From Trichomonas tenax (Eukaryota; Parabasalia; Trichomonadida; Trichomonadidae): a DNA stretch of 64,000 nucleotides. Under the pieces are notes generated by a model, which saw only the letters and a list, made by a program, of their open reading frames with translations, was not told the origin of the DNA and ran no database searches. The translations under genes and the position numbers were made by a program. The stretch lies in contig JALKBU010000037.1 in the NCBI GenBank assembly GCA_023091735.1, positions 51,848-115,847 on the forward strand, read 5' to 3'. Positions 32,801-39,871 of the stretch are shown here, one piece after another (position 1 is the first letter of the stretch; each line of letters begins with the position of its first letter).

Positions 32801-35775
32801 AGTGTGTGTACCTGGTCAAGAACATAGTTTGAAACTTCGCTTTGTGGAACAGAATTAACTGTTTGCTCCCATTGCTGAAGGAATTCTTCTAAATCGAAAA
32901 TGTGGGTCCTGAATGTGATCCAATCTTCATTGGCCATTTCATCGAGAGCTGTCTGCCACTTATCAACAAGAAGCCATGTTGACTCGAAAGCCTTCAGCTG
33001 CTGTGAAACTTCCTTGATATCTGGGAATTGGCGCTCTTGTTTGACACCGAAGCTTGCTTCTTCAGCAAGAAGCATATCTCTTTCCTTCTTGAATTCTTCG
33101 AGGCCATTCTTTGTCTCCTTGACTGTTGCGATTGCCTTTTTAACGGCAGTATCATTCCTGAAGTCGACATTCTTTGGCTTGCGTTCTTCCCACTTAAGCT
33201 TGAACGAAGTTGTTCTTCTCTGGAAGTCATCGATCTTCTGTGACATCAATGTCTTGAGAGTTCTCATCTGCTGCGTGATGACCTTATTCTGATCTTGAAG
33301 AGTGCCTCTGAAGATTTCCCAGTGTGACTGAATTGAGTCGATCTGGAACTGAAGACTCTGACGACTCTGTTGATCGTGGATCATCAGAAGTGATGATTTG
33401 GAACGGATGCTCTGGAACGTCTTCGAGTAATCGTTAACCATCTTTGAAAGAGCAACGATATTCTCGCGAGATTTGCGAACTTCTTCTGATGTCTGTACAG
33501 ACGTCTGAACTGATGCAAGTGAGTTGTTTATGAAGTCCATGACAGTGGAGATATCATTGTCAAGGGACTTTCTCAAGAAGCTGCAAATAGCACGCTTGTA
33601 TTCAGTGACAAGTTTTCTGAATGCTGCTTTAGCAAGTTGGTAGTTCACCGTAATAAACTCGAATTGCTGTGTATCTGGAAGTTGCTCGATTTCGCTTTCT
33701 CTGATAGAAACAAAGTTCAAGTTTGTCCTGAATTCTTCTGGCGTGCTAAACATTGAAGAAATACGTGCATCGAAGTCAGGAATTGTTCCTAAAGCAATCC
33801 ATGTGTTCAACTGCTTTGTGCATCCATTGATCGTTTCGAGTAACTTTTCTGTCCTTTGGTAAACACGTTCGATGGCATCTGTGTGGCTGTGATAAATCTC
33901 AATGAACTCGTTAACGGTTTCACCTTTATTGGAGAGATTAATTCCCTGGAATCTCGATGGAATTGAGATAACATTTGTAATTTGAGCGTAAAGTTGAGAA
34001 CGGAGATTTCCAAGGGTTGGGTCGAAGACAATTGAGCGCGAGTCAACATTGTATGAAATGTTAACTGTAATCTTTTGAAATTCAGTTTCCATGGATGAAA
34101 GAGTTTGATCGAATTGATAATCCAAAGCTTTGTACACTTGCGATTGTAAGTGTTTCATCCATGGTTTGACATTTGTTAAACCATTCTTATAAATTTCGAT
34201 GATTTGGTTACGCGTGACACGTAATGTTTCCTTCCACTTGTCTTGGCCTGATACCAGGCTGCATTCGAAGAGTCCTGAGATGTCAGCGATGAATTTCTTG
34301 TGTGTTTGGAGCATTTGATTGTTGTTATAATCTAAATCTTTGGCTTGCTTCAAAATGTTTGCAATGAACTGCTCAACTGTGTCTGGGAATGTGAAATCAG
34401 CAGAAACAATTGACTGGAATGAGTTTATGAATTGATCAATATATTGGATCAACAAACGACGAAGTGGACGAATCATTGCGATGAGCGTCGCATTGTAGTA
34501 ATCGCAGACTTGTCTGATTTGGCAATAATAGCCCTTTTGCTCGAGAACACGTCTGATCTTGTTTTGTAATTCGTTTGGAATGCGCTTCTTTAAAGCAGTA
34601 AGATTTGCGGACTGTTCGATGATGTTTGAATATTCTTCTGGGAATGTAAGTGTTGCTAATTTTGAGTTTGGATTGAATTCGTAAGTAAATAATGGTTTTG
34701 TGAAATCAATATCACCCAGTTTATTACTGAGTGACTTGCACCATGATAAGAATGATTTTTCGATCGATTTTTCAAAGATTTGTACAACTGATTGGCATTC
34801 ATCAGTTACTTCCTTTGAAGGAGATTGAATCTTACTCATGAAGTCACAGCAGTATTGAATTTGATGGAGAATCCAAATTGTACCGACTGTGTCTGTCGGA
34901 TCTTCGCTTTCGTGCTGAGGAAGCTGACCTTTGATTAAATCTAAGAATGTAATAAATAATTTATCACGCGTTGCTTCGAATGGTTGAATAACTCTGTTGA
35001 ATTCGTCAAAATTCTTTAAAAATGTTAATTGTTGAATTAAACTTGCAAGCGCATCCTGACTGTCTGAGACTGATTTAAGCTGCGAATTGATATTGTCAAT
35101 CACGCCGCCATCGCCAAACAGCAATGACTTTAAGTGCCCCATTAAGAAGGATGTAATCTCGTTCCATTTGTCCTCGGAAAGTTCGATGTGACCACCTATA
35201 TTTTGTATGTTCGGCGGCATGAAGTTTTGTTTGAATTGTGCGCAGTAGAAGAATGATCTTCTGTATTCTGCGAAGAAATTAACTCTTTGATATAATTGCG
35301 CTAATTCAGGATTTTTGTATGTTCCACCATTCCATGTCCTCGGAGTGAACTGAGGCCACTGTGTGGAAGTAAATTGTATCGCTTGGTTATACCATTTTGC
35401 GAGTAATTGGGAACAAAGATGCAGAGTTCTCGATGGTTTTGTATTGTCAAACAATTTGAATGACGCAACTGATGCAATAACGAATTTAGATAAATCTGAA
35501 GAAATACAATTCATTAATTTAAGAACTTGGTCAGGTGAATATATTGTGCAGTCTGTCCAAATTCTGTCTATAGCTTGCGAAGTAGTATCCATAATAGCGA
35601 ATGCTTCGGCAAGAGATCCAAGAGAGTTGACATCGAGACGACTTATTTGCAAATAAATCGTTTCAACTTTCTCCAAAAGGCTCTTAAGACCCTCTTTCCG
35701 GGCTGGATCCTGCGCCTTATCAGGAATATTACATAAATTCTTGAATTCGTTGAAAACAGAACTATCTTCACTCAT
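23851..35775 (-). CDS. DYNC2H1: Cytoplasmic dynein 2 heavy chain (IFT retrograde motor)
   Basis: An intronless 3974-residue motor. AAA1 Walker A GPAGTGKTES is near residue 1488, with FNCGDGIDVKS and Walker B GAWGCFDEFNRL; AAA2 GPAGCGKST near 1772; AAA3 GPKGCGKTT near 2076; AAA4 near 2390 reads ANTGTSTKE, a degraded P-loop. The stalk coiled coils are near 2590-2700 and 2805-2905 around the microtubule-binding tip, followed by AAA5, AAA6 and the C-terminal cap (QERRAFIPVGW). The AAA1 (FNCGDGIDVKSICRIFTGLV) and AAA3 wording follows dynein-2, not dynein-1 or axonemal chains. It returns IFT trains to the flagellar base. Human DYNC2H1 is about 4300 residues; the tail here is shorter. A further ATG at 35922 adds 49 un-dynein-like residues, so MSEDSSVFNEF is preferred. 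Confidence 0.92.
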   Translation of the reverse strand: MSEDSSVFNEFKNLCNIPDKAQDPARKEGLKSLLEKVETIYLQISRLDVNSLGSLAEAFAIMDTTSQAIDRIWTDCTIYSPDQVLKLMNCISSDLSKFVIASVASFKLFDNTKPSRTLHLCSQLLAKWYNQAIQFTSTQWPQFTPRTWNGGTYKNPELAQLYQRVNFFAEYRRSFFYCAQFKQNFMPPNIQNIGGHIELSEDKWNEITSFLMGHLKSLLFGDGGVIDNINSQLKSVSDSQDALASLIQQLTFLKNFDEFNRVIQPFEATRDKLFITFLDLIKGQLPQHESEDPTDTVGTIWILHQIQYCCDFMSKIQSPSKEVTDECQSVVQIFEKSIEKSFLSWCKSLSNKLGDIDFTKPLFTYEFNPNSKLATLTFPEEYSNIIEQSANLTALKKRIPNELQNKIRRVLEQKGYYCQIRQVCDYYNATLIAMIRPLRRLLIQYIDQFINSFQSIVSADFTFPDTVEQFIANILKQAKDLDYNNNQMLQTHKKFIADISGLFECSLVSGQDKWKETLRVTRNQIIEIYKNGLTNVKPWMKHLQSQVYKALDYQFDQTLSSMETEFQKITVNISYNVDSRSIVFDPTLGNLRSQLYAQITNVISIPSRFQGINLSNKGETVNEFIEIYHSHTDAIERVYQRTEKLLETINGCTKQLNTWIALGTIPDFDARISSMFSTPEEFRTNLNFVSIRESEIEQLPDTQQFEFITVNYQLAKAAFRKLVTEYKRAICSFLRKSLDNDISTVMDFINNSLASVQTSVQTSEEVRKSRENIVALSKMVNDYSKTFQSIRSKSSLLMIHDQQSRQSLQFQIDSIQSHWEIFRGTLQDQNKVITQQMRTLKTLMSQKIDDFQRRTTSFKLKWEERKPKNVDFRNDTAVKKAIATVKETKNGLEEFKKERDMLLAEEASFGVKQERQFPDIKEVSQQLKAFESTWLLVDKWQTALDEMANEDWITFRTHIFDLEEFLQQWEQTVNSVPQSEVSNYVLDQVHTLLKVYPSMKYVRGDNWVAEHWEELGIIIKFPRPMKINELKLRDIIASAEPIRAKIHQIKQLCERAKGEGTIRSALREIREWNMHTEFVLFEQHGVPVIKEWKDLLTQVSDMQATIQSLSSLQFAEAFESEIQLWTTKFTTLHEALLLLNQIQRKWLHLAPIFSSGALPSHTEKFNALDNQFRSIMNDTKKDPQVTSLLNKYDIVSTLKGLLEGLDACQSALTAFLESKRQGFPRLYFIGDFDLLDILGKVRESPDVVQTHLKNLFQGISSVEFDDDKKLIAFCSSLGEKIYLPEPVYTTSSVEVWLNELCVKAQQALMQLLSDYMAGDAFTTKKFPSQIVQVGESIKYTKDMISTIPQRALRDCYKDYQQKLINVAEFRKKPLEVADINSSIHVETTDESEVSLIKCLIIDLVQFTSVMEELQRYEVSSLENFQWLRRIKYFFENDKCVIRMCDCTFDYGYEYQGNAPKLVHTPLTDICWSTLCEGMHLGFAGNPYGPAGTGKTESVKALGQTMGRQVLVFNCGDGIDVKSICRIFTGLVQCGAWGCFDEFNRLDELVLSAVSQQIQAIQTAILKRRENVTLLGKTVPLDLKSGIFVTLNPAGKAYGGRSKLPNNLKALFRSVSMSAPDKALIGEIMLYSEGFQQSTELAQRLTTTFSLADQLLSKQRHYDWGLRAQKTVLNMAGQWLRESDGNQNEADIVIRALLFDTLGKLDDKDRALFLDIVKDIFKTKDANASNENSLQDTINEIIKEKKLQPSQQQLTKITLLHQLLQHRTGAVIVGPAGCGKSTVWRVLADALTKSGHKCNVWHIVPKSDTLEMLMGSIDLDTREWTDGALTRAARAAAKLPPEEFGFIVCDGDVDPVWIESLNSVLDDNKLLTLPTGERIQFDKNVKFIFETHSLQFASPATVSRMGVLFVNAVDFDVQLTFPEFVSSMKPEVQKLFTKFIPQVLTLLQQNSQNMVFPLTDLSMVRNIYPHVKNATCETDFILGVIRGSVSMLSPSAQEKFAQLILQQAKSSGIKIASMKNPLTSQFNADGSVSTFDYIKLADGEWNVSNPPFIKTPESMRFLVTAEAHKNENQPLLIVGPKGCGKTTLIQQLYPGDVEVINCNALTNAKVVINRLTELCSSSPGANGIRMKPRSGKPLTLFFKGIQYPAADKFETIQLHSFIRQLTQLNGFMNDSLEWVELVGISIVASMNPGETLQAISERLISQFRIVVIDYISSESLKFIYGEYVMRILHTEAESTWNNANLCNELAKAVVAVYDNFLSTNGFMPKDVTRWVTGISRYQDNNPNEILLFEAQRLFSDRLQPAKRKEFEGVLSKNISGKVMVFSSFGFDDHFLHRVSASEVKKQLQTALVQYEREIGPLDISLVNYTAKFAMQINRALALPKSHVMFIANTGTSTKEVLRLVAHCMKGKVYTPAIFDGYSIRHFTNDLKACLNGSAFDKNMSVFCMEEYQLLDPSFYEYINSLLAGVFPSNLYTAEEIKAILSQLEDISFEDFKKLVFKNFRFAFIIDPRSAGYQTIIKSQPMFSEACSVLSVGELSENILNDMTPMIVSKLEAPEDTAKIPFGNIAKTLDMPTSDFQAFISNFNELSKKKSDSLAQRKQFLSDGLLRLNAVASKVNQLSKEADAQRAQVEEKEKRANEAMNEISKTMTELTKQQDQMDVIQQDLTRKEGELSAQREEIDKQLADIKPTLQAASEKVSQIRPEHLSEIKSFTAPPPLVRDVLTGVVLLLGNQNTSWAGIKQAISNSGFLMSILKFDPHNVTNKMINDVENFIKTHMGSFDREQAERSSAAAAPLSQWVKAMVKYCAVIQRVQPLENKMKELDDQLVSSRNQLKDLEQKKVLLNQRVIEMQEQFKQYTAEAEHLRISLTELEERTKAASSLLNKLGDEQKRWAQQVKDIEKEVSMIQPRLILSAAFMTSCGSMNETERADMMKKLADKLELKEPFSFTPFMNTQSEILEMKHNGFPSDDLSVENTQIIVNSGQRTLFVIDPTEYVVEWLQSVLGPSAEVLSSSHPRFQHQVTLAIRFGKKLIIREADKVPLCLYPFLNKEFVISNGHLTVCVGDKFIDVHQDFRLIIVTRDAVIKLTPRERSLVSLVNFTVTKTALKAQLLTLALTTELPELEEKHQEQLNESEQLKIELGKLEEGLLEILGKANPDTILQNKELIKSLDDKKKRAVDVESRLKQVEEFQKQIEEKRSQYQMLADVSSSIYFAIENLYLVHPMYKFSLNEFTKLYVSTFTACQEKEKRVKNLILTFNSMAYSYFSRALFREHRLVFGMQLLKTVYPKMFPEPEYQHLLRPKLVSGLDGVPAFVPAERKSSVASLHAAFPDLTAKLQFAQNDRAWQGWMQSASPEMNTEWPQIDGKSIQDLRITQLQKILILQALRPDRVITALEKLVISTFKNPRILSLREVMTEESENAFVFIVTPGSDPSIELKEIAMEIETVGENNFIELALGECDSQEALSLVKSAARAGQWAVIKNVHLDIEFLQQLEKTLPSLAPKDGFKLILTTEATTSFPNVLLQSSAKIAYEAPPGLVNQMKRTLTLWNDEWFEKQPKKVRRALVSLAHLHGTLQERRAFIPVGWSQFFEFTQADLNAASQIIVQRVTSTDVVRGLIEMTVYGGPMDSPFDRRVLSKFIERAFPAKSNSLFSIPDEPKLSEIHEILSKSNSEDGPSLLELAPNANATIARSTLVNSLKFLGVLSAASGSDESRANDHFQLVEELAKEFPSALDDANVNLSNHPAIDFLSIQRAAAHKLARLVKDDLQALSGAVDTSLLPAHLRAVSGALQSSRVPQDWDVDWLHSEDISDWLEELFHATAAVDQCAMRLTNHNILTSQPVPLRATIRPAAFVMALMQTAARLNNAEMDKMMLTVSFDSPPQQSLLTINVCDISAQVAVVSGGKVTLSKSPNNDVQKVDRCFLSVMPKDNHAQGILLPVFESIARDRLVCKVQTTCDDSEKDALVLSSSAFVLTSF

Positions 35776-36579
35776 TTTTGACAAAAATTCAAAACGAGAA
35801 AATTGACTGCTTGGAAAACTGACAACTTTACAAATAAAAGTGAACGTTTTTAAATTATTTGATTGTAAAATAATCGTCAGTACTTGAATTGATTTTTTAG
35901 TCAAAAACGTATACTGTTGCATTTTATTAGTAATGGTGATATTAACATCAACACGCTAGTTAAAAGTCAGCAATACCTACGAAGATTTCAGCAGTTTTGA
36001 GCATCAATTGAAGGATGAACAACTTGGATACAAAAAGATGGTGAGTGTTTATGTTTTCAGCAGCGCATGAATATGAGCTGCAAAATGCTAAAACTGAGAA
36101 GCTTGGACATCATCCCTTTAATTTAGGTGTTGAATCACCTTAAATTTTATATCAAAATTGAATAGATTTTTTCTGCAAACATCGATTGCCCTATAGGATA
36201 TATTTTTAATATTAAAAAAATCGATCATTAATTATTGAAAATCTCAACTTCTGACTTTACGTGTCAAAAAAATTGAATAAACAATCGATAATTTAGGAGT
36301 TGAATTACCTTAAATTTTAGACTTTTGAATTAAAAAAATTCCAGTGAATAATGGACACCCCGTAGACCAGATTTTAACTTTAAAAAATTGTTTGGAATTA
36401 ATATCGATCAAAATTTTGAACCAATGATAATCTTGTTGTTGGCTCATTTTATCCATAGCAGGAAGCCAAATACTCAGAAGCCAGAAGTCCCCTATTATTA
36501 AGCCTTTCAAGACTGTAACCCAAATTACACTATTCAATATTTTCCAAATGGTATTTTCCAGCTTGAATTGAACCAAGCA
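35776..36579. other. Intergenic with a 30-bp direct repeat
   Basis: AATTTAGGTGTTGAATCACC (from 36119) and AATTTAGGAGTTGAATTACC (from 36289), each followed by TTAAATTTTA, are near-identical copies about 170 bp apart. The first copy also folds on itself (AGGTG...CACCT). No gene is seen. The 5' end of the region holds the dynein promoter. Confidence 0.45.
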
Positions 36580-37447
36580 ATGTGTATCATTTGCAACTTT
36601 ATGTCCTCATCTGGAGGCTTGTTTCAAGTTATTTCTGCTTTCCCATTTTTCAAAAAAAAACAAATACAATCCGACTGTGATTTTGAATATTTTACCGAAT
36701 ATAAACCGCTGTTTGTTTTATCACGTGTTTACTCTGATGATTTATCTCAAGCTAACAACTATTCAATTTTCCTAATATCTCGAGTGACTTGTCAATTCTC
36801 GCCTGGCAACTGGAGCCTGCAATTGTTCCCCTTACCCAATTCATACATTCCTAAAAGTAAAACAGCTGGTCACAAAGTGATTGTTTCCACGCTAGCTGAC
36901 GGTGAAACAAATCACGAAATTATGAATTTATATGATTCAAATACATTTTACAACACAACTGGTATATTTTTAAGCAGATATATCAGAAAGTTCATATTCA
37001 CAAGAGTTCAAACTGATGGCATAAGCACATTCCCCATTACCACCGAATCAAAATACATGGCTGATGTGATTGGAGAAACTAGTTGTCTTGTAGTTGAAGC
37101 TTCCAAATACAGATTCATGCGAATACTCAAGTAAGGTTAAGATAATATATTCCAGAACAAGTGAGCCCAGGTCCGAGAGTCCTTGGTTCTTCCTTAATTT
37201 TGAAATAACGCTTCCAACTGATGGTGGTATATTTCGATTAGATCAGGTTCTAGATAAAAAATTCCCAATCTTATTCAAAGAAAGAGAAATGCACTTTCCT
37301 CAAGAAGATGACTTCACTATATTTTTTTTGTTATATTCAATCTTAGTCGGGATACTTTTTATTACAGCTGTGATTCTATCAGCTTGCGCAGTTATAGATT
37401 GTAAGAAGAAGAAAGTAACCAATGGTGCTAATAATAACAATAATTAA
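36580..37447 (+). pseudogene. Frameshifted type I membrane protein gene
   Basis: The first frame, from an ATG at 36580 to a stop at 37134, encodes a lumenal-type, Asn/Ser-rich beta protein with NYSIFLISRVTC and NTTGIFLSRY motifs but no signal peptide. A second frame (open from 37094 to 37447) continues with similar composition and ends in a transmembrane helix (FFLLYSILVGILFITAVILS) and a short KKKK tail with poly-Asn. The two halves make sense as one membrane protein only if a shift occurs between about 37094 and 37134. A GTAAG lies at the break, yet no 3' splice motif follows, so I prefer a frameshift in a 5'-truncated copy over an intron. The family is unknown. Confidence 0.5.
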
Positions 37448-37534
37448 TACTTTTTGAATAAAATGTTTTATGTTATGGGTAAAAAAGTAATCTGTCATCA
37501 AATCCTTAGTATGGTTGATCGTGTTATAGGACTG

Positions 37535-37564
37535 CTAATGATATCATTAGGACATATGTCCTAA
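37535..37564. repeat. Two adjoining perfect palindromes
   Basis: CTAATGATATCATTAG (37535-37550, 16 bp) overlaps TTAGGACATATGTCCTAA (37547-37564, 18 bp). Both are exact. They could form a cruciform or bind dimeric factors. They lie about 90 bp past the frameshifted membrane-protein gene and 930 bp before actin. Confidence 0.7.
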
Positions 37565-38439
37565 ATAATAAAAAATCTTGCTATATTCTTATCATAGAGA
37601 ATAGGAAAATAACAAGTTTCACTATCATGATTCTTCATGTCATATAAATTGTCTGATTTCTAAAAAAGTAAAAATGGATAATCAACATTTCTAGGGTATT
37701 TGCATAGGAAAGGGATAAAACAGAGTTACATCGATGATGACTGTAATAGCCTGTAAAGTTGTATGTTGTTCAAATAAGTGGAACTGGGATTTTTGTGTTT
37801 TTCGTATAATTTTCTTGTTGTCTTTATTTGACTATATGCAGATTGATTTGGGCTTGAATGCATCAAAAGTGAACAAGGAAATTGGTAAAAACGGTTATTA
37901 GTGTTGAGAATAAAAATGTCCTGTAATAAAGTAAATGTGTAACAGTACAAGCTATTCTATTGTTCGACTCAATCAAATCGAGCTCTATTTCACTCCCGTT
38001 TATGATGTTTTCGATTGATTATGTCCTCATCTCATAAATTTATGAAAAAATGTTGAAAAAAATGAAACCATGATCGCACGTATACAGTAGGTCGGATTTT
38101 TTATCGAATGGAGACATGTCTTGAAAAAATATTTATTTTTTACGAAAAAGAGTGTGAGATATAGTGCATATCTATATAGGCGAATATTGCATAAAAATAA
38201 TTTGTACAAATTTGAATGACTTATATCAAATAAAATGTTAAAATGTGTATTTCATGCAGTAGATTAAGTTTTTTGATAAAATAAGAAATGTAAAATAAGA
38301 TGCCACCTCACTTTTGACGCCCATTCAATTTATGAAAAGGCAATTGATGGATCTTATGCTCAGCATCGGAGGTAGGGTGGAAATAACTGAAGAAGTGAAG
38401 AGAGGACTTGTGATTACTGGTTATGTTTTTTGTGGGCTC

Positions 38440-38446
38440 AAACCGC
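38440..38446 (-). promoter_or_regulatory. AAACCGC box upstream of actin
   Basis: The complement of the GCGGTTT promoter box, in the opposite orientation relative to the gene and 51 nt before the actin ATG, so farther away than in the other genes. A TCACTTCACAATTC stretch between 38479 and 38492 supplies initiator-like TCA triplets. Confidence 0.35.
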
Positions 38447-38497
38447 TGGCTAAGGAAGTGAAAGGGATTTATCACATTTCACTTCACAATTCTGAAT

Positions 38498-39628
38498 ATG
38501 GCTGAAGAAGACGTTCAGACACTCGTTATAGATAATGGCTCCGGTATGTGCAAGGCTGGCTTCTCTGGTGATGAAGCCCCACGCTCTGTTTTCCCATCCG
38601 TTGTTGGCCGCCCGAAGTACAAACAGCAGCTTGTTGGTGGCAACGCTAAGGATGTTTTCGTCGGTGATGAGGCTTGCTCCAAGGCTGGTGTCCTCATCCT
38701 CAAGTACCCAATTGAGCACGGTATTGTCAACAACTGGGATGATATGGAGAAGATCTGGCACCACACATTCTACAATGAGCTACGTGTTGACCCAACAGAG
38801 CACCCAGTCCTTCTCACAGAAGCCCCACTTAACCCAAAGGCTAACCGCGAGAAAATGATCTCCCTCATGTTCGACACATTCAACGTCCCATCCTTCTATG
38901 TCGGTATCCAGGCCGTTCTTTCCCTCTACTCTTCTGGCCGTACTACAGGTATCGTCTTTGATGCTGGTGATGGTGTTTCTCACACAGTCCCAATTTACGA
39001 AGGCTACTCCCTTCCACACGCCATCATGAGACTCAACCTTGCCGGCCGTGACCTCACAGCCTGGATGGTTAAGCTCCTCACAGAACGCGGCAACGCTTTC
39101 AACACAACAGCTGAAAAGGAAATTGTTCGTGACATCAAGGAGAAGCTTTGCTATGTCGCCCTCGACTTCGACGCTGAAATGGAGAAGGCCGCTACAGACT
39201 CCTCCATCAACGTCAACTACACACTTCCAGATGGCAATGTTATCACAGTCGGTAACGAGCGCTTCCGCTGCCCAGAAATGCTCTTCAAGCCATACTTCGA
39301 TGGCATGGAGTACGATGGTATCGACAAGACCCTCTTCGATTCCATCATGAAGTGCGATATCGATGTTCGTAAGGATCTCTACGCTAACATCGTTCTTTCT
39401 GGTGGTACAACAATGTACAAGGGCCTTCCAGAGCGTCTTGACAAGGAAATCACAGCTCTCGCTCCACCAACAATGAAGGTTAAGATCGTCGCCCCAGAGG
39501 AGCGTAAGTACGCCGTTTGGGTCGGTGGTTCCATCCTTGCTTCCCTCGCTACATTCCCACAGATGGTTATCACAAAGGAGGAGTACGACGAGGCTGGCCC
39601 GTCCATTGTCCACCGCAAGTGCTTCTAA
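38498..39628 (+). CDS. Actin
   Basis: A 376-residue conventional actin: the nucleotide-phosphate loop [11 protein letters not shown] (12-22), [52 protein letters not shown], the second phosphate loop ([19 protein letters not shown]), [13 protein letters not shown] [20 protein letters not shown] and a C-terminal HRKCF. It polymerises into microfilaments. The DNase-I loop (about 40-51) reads [12 protein letters not shown] rather than the common HQGVMVGMGQK, Phe replaces Tyr near 54 and Ala replaces Arg near 63, so the inter-subunit contact is divergent. Codon choice is strongly C-ending, as for other highly expressed genes here. The stop TAA is followed by A, making a TAAA. Confidence 0.98.
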   Translation: MAEEDVQTLVIDNGSGMCKAGFSGDEAPRSVFPSVVGRPKYKQQLVGGNAKDVFVGDEACSKAGVLILKYPIEHGIVNNWDDMEKIWHHTFYNELRVDPTEHPVLLTEAPLNPKANREKMISLMFDTFNVPSFYVGIQAVLSLYSSGRTTGIVFDAGDGVSHTVPIYEGYSLPHAIMRLNLAGRDLTAWMVKLLTERGNAFNTTAEKEIVRDIKEKLCYVALDFDAEMEKAATDSSINVNYTLPDGNVITVGNERFRCPEMLFKPYFDGMEYDGIDKTLFDSIMKCDIDVRKDLYANIVLSGGTTMYKGLPERLDKEITALAPPTMKVKIVAPEERKYAVWVGGSILASLATFPQMVITKEEYDEAGPSIVHRKCF

Positions 39629-39871
39629 AAGCTCGGTATATGCTTTTATTTAATTTAATTTAACTATTTTTTATTATTATTCTTAGTTATAATTCAATTT
39701 TTTTAACCTTTTTGTTACTCGTTTCCTTGTTTAACAATACACCGGTGTATACACATTTCGAAATGTACTCAGTTTAGATGCTTTGTTAACTTATAACTAT
39801 TCTTTTGATTTCTTGTTGATGATTAAAAAATAGGATTTCATAAACTACACCTTTTATTACAAACAACTATA

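Larger units (their letters stand above)
37448..38497. other. Intergenic upstream of actin
   Basis: About 1 kb with no supported gene. It contains two adjacent perfect palindromes (see 37535-37564). The 63-codon frame at 38314-38505 overlaps the actin start and its conceptual product looks like no known protein. Confidence 0.4.

Noticed and set aside
35776..35922. 49-codon extension of the dynein heavy chain from ATG 35922
   Set aside because: The residues look like translated AT-rich leader DNA and the MSEDSS start is a better fit; not excluded.
38314..38505. 63-codon frame overlapping the actin start
   Set aside because: It covers the actin promoter and its product resembles nothing.
38780..39613. 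277-codon minus-strand frame across actin
   Set aside because: Mirror frame of the actin codon bias; no protein character.
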